Assembly (NCBI GenBank): GCA_934096985.1
Contig: CAKONC010000001.1
Coordinates: forward strand, 186,001-250,000
Length of the DNA: 64,000 bases
Direction: 5' to 3'
From: an uncultured Bacilli bacterium
GTDB taxonomy: Bacteria; Bacillota_I; Bacilli_A; RF39; UBA660
Position numbers and translations under genes: made by a program. This document shows positions 58,768 to 64,000 of this stretch, one piece after another (the first letter of the stretch is position 1; each line of letters begins with the position of its first letter). The notes beneath the pieces were generated by a model. The model was not told the origin of the DNA. It did not search any database and saw nothing but the letters and a program-made list of their open reading frames with translations.

Positions 58768-60013
58768 ATTGTGGACTTTTAACATTTATATTGTCATTTA
58801 GTGATGTAAGAATCTTTCTGTAATCTTCATATATCTTTAAATAATCTGGGTTATATTTTTCACTCATTTTACTAAATGGTATAACCTCATAGTTTTTGTG
58901 ATTTTTATTATATGTATATGTTAAATCAGCTCCGAGATTATCAATTTTTATTTCACTATGGCCATCTTCATATGTAGTTTTAGTTATATCCATTGATGCA
59001 AGAACTCCCACAATACCTTTATAGCCAATACTATTAATTAAATCTCCTTGATTTGATATGAAATTACCAAGAGAGTAGAAAACAACTGTATTATCAATTA
59101 TGTCAAATGGTTGAAGACAGTGAGAATATGTTCCAAGGATAATATCAACTCCTAAAGAAGCTAGATAATTGGCAATTTCTTTATTCGCGGCAGTAGGAAC
59201 AGTTTCATATTCACTTGATGATTTATGCCAATGCATTGCCACAATTACAACATCAACTTTCTTTTTAAGTTCTTCAACTTCCTTTTTAACGGTTTCCTTG
59301 TCATATAAATCTATTTTATAAGAAATATTTTTTACGGAGTTGTCTAAACCATTTAATGTATTTGTATAATTTAAAAAACCATACCTTATACCATTAACTT
59401 CTCCAGTATTATATTTATTTTCTTTAGTTTCATCTTCATTAAATCCATCGAAGACAACGTTTTTAGTTTTCCAATAATTGTATGAGTTAGTTAAACAAGT
59501 ATCACTTTCAAATGTACAATCTGCACTATGATTCGAAGCAAGAGATACAATATTAAAACCAGCATCAACCATAGCATCTCCGAATTCTGAAGGGGAGTTA
59601 AAATATGGATAAGAACAATAACCTAAAAATGCAGTTTTACAAGTTCCTAAGTTAAATCTATTTGTAAGTCTTCCTCCGAAAACAGTTTCTTGATTATAAT
59701 AGGCTAAATCATAACTTTTAATTATATCTTTAACCATGGATAAGTCATCGTTAAAATCAAATGAATCAGTTTTACTATTATAAGCATCTAAATAAAGAGA
59801 ATTATGAAGAAGTGCATCACCTGTTGCTACTAAAGAAATTTTTTTAGTAATAGGGTATGTAACTTTGTTTTCATTAATAGTTTTATTAATATTTAAAATA
59901 TCTTTATTAGTATTAGATTTATAATATTTATATCCAAATACTATTGCTGTTATAATTAATAGTAAAGAAAAAATAATCTTTATTTTTCTTTTAAATTTTC
60001 TTTTCTTCTTCAT
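58766..60013 (-). CDS. CapA-family (metallophosphatase fold) protein
   Basis: 415 residues. A strongly basic start and one membrane helix (about 10-27) precede the CapA domain: ISLVATGDALLHNSLYLDAY, YYNQETVFGG, SLASNHSADC, VVIVAMHWHKSSSEYETVPT, LGTYSHCLQPFD and VFYSLGNFISNQGD. These are the metal and substrate motifs of the PgsA/CapA group, once tied to poly-glutamate capsule export. In a genome fragment with no other capsule genes the substrate is unknown; it may be a surface phosphatase or hydrolase. It overlaps the HIT gene by 23 nt. Confidence 0.88.
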   Translation of the reverse strand: MKKKRKFKRKIKIIFSLLLIITAIVFGYKYYKSNTNKDILNINKTINENKVTYPITKKISLVATGDALLHNSLYLDAYNSKTDSFDFNDDLSMVKDIIKSYDLAYYNQETVFGGRLTNRFNLGTCKTAFLGYCSYPYFNSPSEFGDAMVDAGFNIVSLASNHSADCTFESDTCLTNSYNYWKTKNVVFDGFNEDETKENKYNTGEVNGIRYGFLNYTNTLNGLDNSVKNISYKIDLYDKETVKKEVEELKKKVDVVIVAMHWHKSSSEYETVPTAANKEIANYLASLGVDIILGTYSHCLQPFDIIDNTVVFYSLGNFISNQGDLINSIGYKGIVGVLASMDITKTTYEDGHSEIKIDNLGADLTYTYNKNHKNYEVIPFSKMSEKYNPDYLKIYEDYRKILTSLNDNINVKSPQ

Positions 60014-60380
60014 TTAGACCTTCCATTATTAATTTATATACTTCTTCTACATTTTTAGAAGGTTTAACGTTATAATTTGGCATTACATGAAGATGTAAAT
60101 GCTTGATTTCTTGTTTTGTACCATAATTTATAGAAAATGAGCATCCCGTTTCATTTAATGCTTTCATAACTCTTAAAGCGTATTTTTTTGCTGCATCAAA
60201 CATATGGGTCAATACATCATTTGGAACGTCCATAATAGTTTCATAATGATTTTTAGGTATTACGAGTAAGTGCCCATTACAAATAGGGAATTTATCCATT
60301 ACTACTACTACCATATCATCTTCATAAATAGTTAATCTTTCATTTTTATTTTCAGCAATTTTACAAAATAAACAATTCAT
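59991..60380 (-). CDS. HIT family nucleotide-binding hydrolase
   Basis: 129 residues. CLFCKIAENKNERLTIYEDD at the start and the HIT triad HLHLHVMP near residue 97. Members hydrolyse nucleotide phosphoramidates or dinucleoside polyphosphates. The Cys pair (CLFC) at the start may bind zinc, as in many HinT-type proteins. It is 27 nt after herA, and capA follows. Confidence 0.93.
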   Translation of the reverse strand: MNCLFCKIAENKNERLTIYEDDMVVVVMDKFPICNGHLLVIPKNHYETIMDVPNDVLTHMFDAAKKYALRVMKALNETGCSFSINYGTKQEIKHLHLHVMPNYNVKPSKNVEEVYKLIMEGLNEEEKKI

Positions 60381-60407
60381 TATTTCACCTCATAAATAGT
60401 ATATCAT

Positions 60408-62150
60408 TTAATTAAACCAAACTCTAGACAAATCAACATTCTCACTCTTAGGAGCTGGGTTAGGGTATTCAAATTTAATTAAAAGTGGCATTTTAAATGC
60501 AGTTCCAAAAGCAATTCCATTACCAGGAATGATTGATTTCATTTTTTCAATTACTTCACTTGTTATAAAAGGAACAACATTTTTTATATAATTAATATCT
60601 GTTGGATGAGTCATTTTAAATATTAAAAAGTTATTACATTGACTAAGCGTTGTTTCGGATATTTCGGAAGGCCTTTGAGATATTAATCCTAGTAAAATAC
60701 CATATTTTCTGCCTTCTTTAGCAATTCTTTCAAATATATTATAACCTAAAATGCCATTATCAATATCACTTTGAACATATCTGTGTGCTTCTTCAATTAT
60801 AATATTAAAAGGCACTGAACCACGGTCTTTTAAAGAAGTCACATAATTAAAGATTAATTTGGAATAGATTTTAACTAGTGCTTTACCAAATCTTTCAGTA
60901 ACATAATTTATATTAAAGTTAATTACTTGAGCTTTTTGACCTTTAGCAGTATGAGTTATTTTATCAATATATTTTTCAAGGCTAATATATTCCTTACAAT
61001 CAAAATATTCTTTGCTATCACTATTTAAAATAGAATCCAATCTTACTTTCAAAATATTCATAGTATTAAAAACACTATCATTTTTCCAAATGCCTTCATC
61101 AATTAAAGCAAAATCCAAAGCATTTGCTACATCTTGTAGTGAAAATGGAACGCTACCATCCGGTAAAGCAAAAGTAACTTCATCTGCAATAAACTTTTGT
61201 AAAAAGTCAGTTACTTGTTCAATAGCATTAATTTTATTATGATCATCAACTCTCATACATTGTCTTAAGGTACGGTAATAACCTGGTTCATTAATTTGAC
61301 TTTCAAGATTAATTTGTGGAGTATTAGTTTTTGTAAGTAAACCAACAAATTGGTCTCTTATTTGTGAGCTTGGTCTTCCACTTATTAAAATGTCTAGTAG
61401 TGCTTTTGCTAAAATTGTATTTTTATAGCTTTGAATTTTGGCATCATTATTTATGAATAAATTAACGTATCTTAATGCTTTTTCAATTAAACTTAATTGA
61501 GATTTTTCTGTTGCCTCAAGAAGAAGTGCATATTCATCAATTCCTAAAAGCCATGGTGGCAATAAAAGCTTTTCGATAGGACTATTTAAATCAGTTGTAA
61601 AAGTTCTATAGCTAAAATTAAATTCCTTATTTAAGTAATCAAATGCACTTTCATATTCTCCATATGCATCAAAGATAACAATATTTGGAGATGAATTTAT
61701 ATTTTTAGTGGCCATTAAATTTTGAATAATTCTTGTAAAAGCACAACTCTTACCACTTCCTGAAGAACCAAAAATTGCAAAATGAGCACCAAATAAATTA
61801 TTTATATCAGCAGTTATATTAACATTTTCATAAAATGGACTTTTACCCATAAGTAGAGCATTTTGTCTGAATCCTACTATGTTTTGAACATAATCATAAT
61901 TAAGTAAATAAATTACTGATGAAAAGGCAGGTTTTTCATCAAATCCATAAATAAATTCATTATTAATAATTTTTCCTAATATATTAACTTTACAATTTGT
62001 TAAAGAAAGTTCTACTATCTCACCAACAAAAGATTTTTGATTATCTTTAATTAGAACATATAAGTTAATTAAATTAGGTGTTTTTTTTACATCAATTGCA
62101 AGTTTAACATATATTGTGTTATTTATAATTTGTTCAATTGTTCCTATCAT
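60408..62150 (-). CDS. HerA-like ATPase (DUF87) with HAS-barrel
   Basis: 580 residues from the ATG at 62150 with GAGG before it; a TTG two codons earlier overlaps the site. The N-terminal beta barrel (about 1-80, HAS-barrel type) is followed by a FtsK/HerA motor: Walker A GSSGSGKS (128-135), VIFDAYGEYESAF, then Walker B NIIIEEAHRYVQS, GRKYGILLGLISQRPSE and TLSQCNNFLIFK. In archaea HerA works with NurA nuclease in end resection; in bacteria relatives take part in DNA repair, transfer or phage defence. No NurA, Sir2 or other nuclease lies beside it. Confidence 0.88.
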   Translation of the reverse strand: MIGTIEQIINNTIYVKLAIDVKKTPNLINLYVLIKDNQKSFVGEIVELSLTNCKVNILGKIINNEFIYGFDEKPAFSSVIYLLNYDYVQNIVGFRQNALLMGKSPFYENVNITADINNLFGAHFAIFGSSGSGKSCAFTRIIQNLMATKNINSSPNIVIFDAYGEYESAFDYLNKEFNFSYRTFTTDLNSPIEKLLLPPWLLGIDEYALLLEATEKSQLSLIEKALRYVNLFINNDAKIQSYKNTILAKALLDILISGRPSSQIRDQFVGLLTKTNTPQINLESQINEPGYYRTLRQCMRVDDHNKINAIEQVTDFLQKFIADEVTFALPDGSVPFSLQDVANALDFALIDEGIWKNDSVFNTMNILKVRLDSILNSDSKEYFDCKEYISLEKYIDKITHTAKGQKAQVINFNINYVTERFGKALVKIYSKLIFNYVTSLKDRGSVPFNIIIEEAHRYVQSDIDNGILGYNIFERIAKEGRKYGILLGLISQRPSEISETTLSQCNNFLIFKMTHPTDINYIKNVVPFITSEVIEKMKSIIPGNGIAFGTAFKMPLLIKFEYPNPAPKSENVDLSRVWFN

Positions 62151-62172
62151 AGTCAACCTCTATTCTATAAAC

Positions 62173-62201
62173 ATTATAACATTTAAAATATTCATTTACA
62201 A
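62173..62201 (-). promoter_or_regulatory. Promoter of the herA-HIT-capA unit (minus strand)
   Basis: Minus strand TTGTAA (62201-62196), 17-bp spacer, perfect TATAAT (62178-62173). Confidence 0.8.
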
Positions 62202-62228
62202 TTGTAGATTTTTGGCGTTTTTTATGAT
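62202..62228 (+). promoter_or_regulatory. Possible promoter of the protease gene
   Basis: TTGTAG (62202-62207) with TATGAT (62223-62228), spacer 15. Its -35 abuts that of the divergent herA promoter. Confidence 0.4.
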
Positions 62229-62261
62229 ACCATTTTGATAGTAGAAGAAAGTAGGTAGTTT

Positions 62262-64000
62262 GTGAGAAGTCGTGTTAAAAAAATAACTTTAATTTTTTGT
62301 ATAGTTTTAATTGTGGGAGCATTTACTTTGTTTAAGTATCTTAATTCAAATAAAATAGAAAGAGTTTTAAAATCAGAAAGCTATAACTATTTACCTTTAG
62401 AGGCAAAAAAATATATTGAGGATGTATATAATAAAACAGGAAAGATTTTACTTACTGAAAAAAATAAAAAAGAAAATACGCCTTATTTAAGTCCTACATT
62501 TATTGCTTATTTAACATTAACAGAAGAGGAAAAAAACAATGAAAGCGTTATACCAAGCTTAGAGGTAGTGGATTTCATATCTAACGACACTCAAATTACT
62601 GACGAATTACCCACAAAATTTGATGCTAGAGATTATAATGGTAAAAATTATATATCAGAGATGAAAAATCAATATAGTACAGGACTATGTTGGGCTTTTG
62701 CAAGTTTAGAACAGATTGAAAGCTATTTAATGTTTACTCAAAATAAACCTTATGATGAAACTAGTGAAATTTTTTCAATAAGACAAATGGACTATGCTAC
62801 TTCATTAAATGGTATTAAAAATTACACAAATGAAAATGGCTATAGGGATTTAACAAATGGTGGAAACTATTATATGTCATCATTAGCTATGTCTAATGGA
62901 ATTACTATTGTAAGTGATGAAAAGATGCCATTTAATTTGAGTACTGAAAAAAAAGAACTTTATGAAGTATTAAATTATGGAAATTCACTTTATGAAGTAA
63001 ATGAAACAATAGATGTTCCAATAATTAATTCTAGTTCTACAGATAAAGATAAAGAAAATTATATAAAAACAATAAAATCATATATTTTAAAATATGGAAG
63101 TGCTTATGTTGCAACGGGTTCTCCTCAAGGTTCATGTGGAACATATAATAATGATGAAAATAATTATGTAATAAGAAATGACAGTTGTGCAACTAATACA
63201 AACTATGGTGCCCATGCAATGCAAATTATTGGCTGGGATGATGAGTATAAATATTCATTTTGCTCAAATGGTTCGAATCATATGCCATATTCTGATAGTT
63301 GCCCAGATAACTATAGTTTAGTAAGTGGTACAGGAGCATGGTTACTTAGAAATTCTTGGGGAACCGATGATAGTATAAAAGAATTTCAATATGTATACTT
63401 AACTTTTGATTCTCAAAATATAGGTGTAAATTTTGCTACGAAAATTTCTAAAATGTCTGAAAGAAATTGGGATAATAATTATCATAGTAATTTATGGAAA
63501 ACTACAGGAAGTGATAGCCTTTTATCAGTAGAGTCGACATATCTAAAAAAAATAAATACCGATGAAAAAATAGAAAAAATTAAGTTTTATACAATAGGAC
63601 AAAATGGTAAGTATACTTTAAATATAAAATCAGATAATTTGGATTATACGTATAATAAAGAAATTACAACTGATTTACCAGGAATATATACAATAGATTT
63701 AAGTAATGAAAATATTATTCTCACAGATGAGAAGTTTACCATTTCTATAAAAAGTACTAACAACGTATATTTATTAAAAGATTCAATTTCTGTATTTACA
63801 TCAAATATTGATAAAATGCCAATTATAAAAACAAAAAGTGTTGATGTAAGTGAAATTGTAAAAATGAGTGATGGAAATTATAAATATTTTATATATTCTG
63901 AAACGAAAAATATTGCCTCAAATGAAATAATCGATTATAAATTATTAAAAGATAATACAGATTATAGTAATTATATAGCTAAATTAGAAAATAATATAGT
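62262..64000 (+). CDS. Membrane-anchored papain-like (C1A) protease, partial
   Basis: 579 codons from a GTG at 62262 (TAGGT upstream) to the window edge, without a stop. An N-terminal basic segment and membrane helix (about 8-26) put the rest outside the cell. A pro-region is followed by the C1A domain. TKFDARDYNGKNYISEMKNQ leads to Gln137, and STGLCWAFASLEQIESYL has catalytic Cys143. NYGAHAMQIIGWDDE carries His318, and WLLRNSWGTDD carries Asn364. So the Gln-Cys-His-Asn set is complete. The part after residue 380 is beta-rich and could be an adhesion or wall-binding module. Bacterial secreted C1A enzymes degrade host or food proteins. Confidence 0.9.
   Translation, partial: MRSRVKKITLIFCIVLIVGAFTLFKYLNSNKIERVLKSESYNYLPLEAKKYIEDVYNKTGKILLTEKNKKENTPYLSPTFIAYLTLTEEEKNNESVIPSLEVVDFISNDTQITDELPTKFDARDYNGKNYISEMKNQYSTGLCWAFASLEQIESYLMFTQNKPYDETSEIFSIRQMDYATSLNGIKNYTNENGYRDLTNGGNYYMSSLAMSNGITIVSDEKMPFNLSTEKKELYEVLNYGNSLYEVNETIDVPIINSSSTDKDKENYIKTIKSYILKYGSAYVATGSPQGSCGTYNNDENNYVIRNDSCATNTNYGAHAMQIIGWDDEYKYSFCSNGSNHMPYSDSCPDNYSLVSGTGAWLLRNSWGTDDSIKEFQYVYLTFDSQNIGVNFATKISKMSERNWDNNYHSNLWKTTGSDSLLSVESTYLKKINTDEKIEKIKFYTIGQNGKYTLNIKSDNLDYTYNKEITTDLPGIYTIDLSNENIILTDEKFTISIKSTNNVYLLKDSISVFTSNIDKMPIIKTKSVDVSEIVKMSDGNYKYFIYSETKNIASNEIIDYKLLKDNTDYSNYIAKLENNI

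Noticed and set aside
58766..62150. capA-HIT-herA as an antiphage defence island
   Set aside because: No nuclease, Sir2, methylase or other defence gene is adjacent, and HIT and CapA proteins are common housekeeping neighbours. Kept only as a question about HerA.
1..64000. Mycoplasma-type code in which TGA reads as Trp
   Set aside because: Trp is encoded by TGG throughout and TGA ends genes at overlaps (murG, murB, the PanA-like gene). Cell wall genes are present.
1..64000. CRISPR array, insertion sequence, integrase or prophage
   Set aside because: No regularly spaced repeats, transposase, recombinase or phage structural motifs were seen on either strand.

Overview
The window is low-GC DNA (A+T rich throughout) that reads in the standard bacterial code: TGG encodes Trp and TGA is a real stop (for example at murG, murB and the PanA-like gene). 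Consensus SigA promoters (TTGACA/TATAAT, 16-17 bp spacers), strong AGGAGG-type Shine-Dalgarno sites, a T-box, a SAM-I riboswitch, EzrA, DivIB, PrsA, a NifZ-ThiI pair and AddAB point to a Firmicutes/Bacilli chromosome. Peptidoglycan and division genes exclude a wall-less mollicute. Several compact or degenerate versions of standard proteins (MetK, AddB, ClpC) suggest a reduced, host-associated lineage such as an uncultured gut Bacilli (RF39-like). That placement is inference.

Layout. 1-892: the 3' end of serS, its terminator and a decayed intergenic stretch with a gene remnant. 893-5607: an accessory segment with a large unknown protein containing a duplicated module, a small overlapping ORF, a probable Panacea-domain antitoxin/toxin pair and a small coiled-coil protein. 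5767-9926: a MarR regulator with a heterodimeric ABC exporter. 9939-11829: T-box-controlled trpS and a convergent secreted protein. 11887-14817: SAM-I riboswitch-metK and an ABC-F ATPase whose promoter uses the metK terminator loop as its -35. 14863-22963: addB-addA, then murG-murB-divIB. 23021-24904: queH and an unknown protein that seems to share a C-terminal domain with the large protein at 893. 24944-31424: rpsB (structured leader, extra C-terminal SAP/Rho-N-like domain), tsf, a DUF2207 membrane protein, and an frr operon with membrane-anchored thioredoxin-like proteins. 31458-35500 (minus strand): trmL, another thioredoxin-like protein, ftsK, and a cyclophilin lipoprotein.

35617-43955: pcrA, a nucleotidyltransferase, ligA, then an anchored protein, a two-sensor protein with a degenerate GGDEF domain, and a YihY/BrkB membrane protein. 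43965-44090: a structured, terminator-ended stretch that may be a small RNA. 44172-49647: a ClpC-like ATPase with an eroded second AAA domain, two minus-strand anchored proteins, and a Ca-type P-ATPase. 49715-50055: tRNA-Arg and tRNA-Pro with their own promoter and terminator. 50118-57340: ezrA, nifZ-thiI, a small ORF, ackA, a DHH phosphoesterase and recX. 57369-62150: prsA (minus), two tiny YjcZ-like membrane peptides (plus), then capA, a HIT protein and a HerA-like ATPase (minus). 62262-64000: the start of a membrane-anchored papain-like protease that runs off the window.

Most of the window is housekeeping: translation, DNA repair and replication, cell envelope, division, tRNA modification. 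No CRISPR array, insertion sequence, integrase or phage module was seen. The least explained parts are the 893-5607 segment, the domain shared with 23684-24904, the thioredoxin-like set without active-site cysteines, the degenerate ClpC and GGDEF proteins, and the tiny peptides near 58.5 kb.
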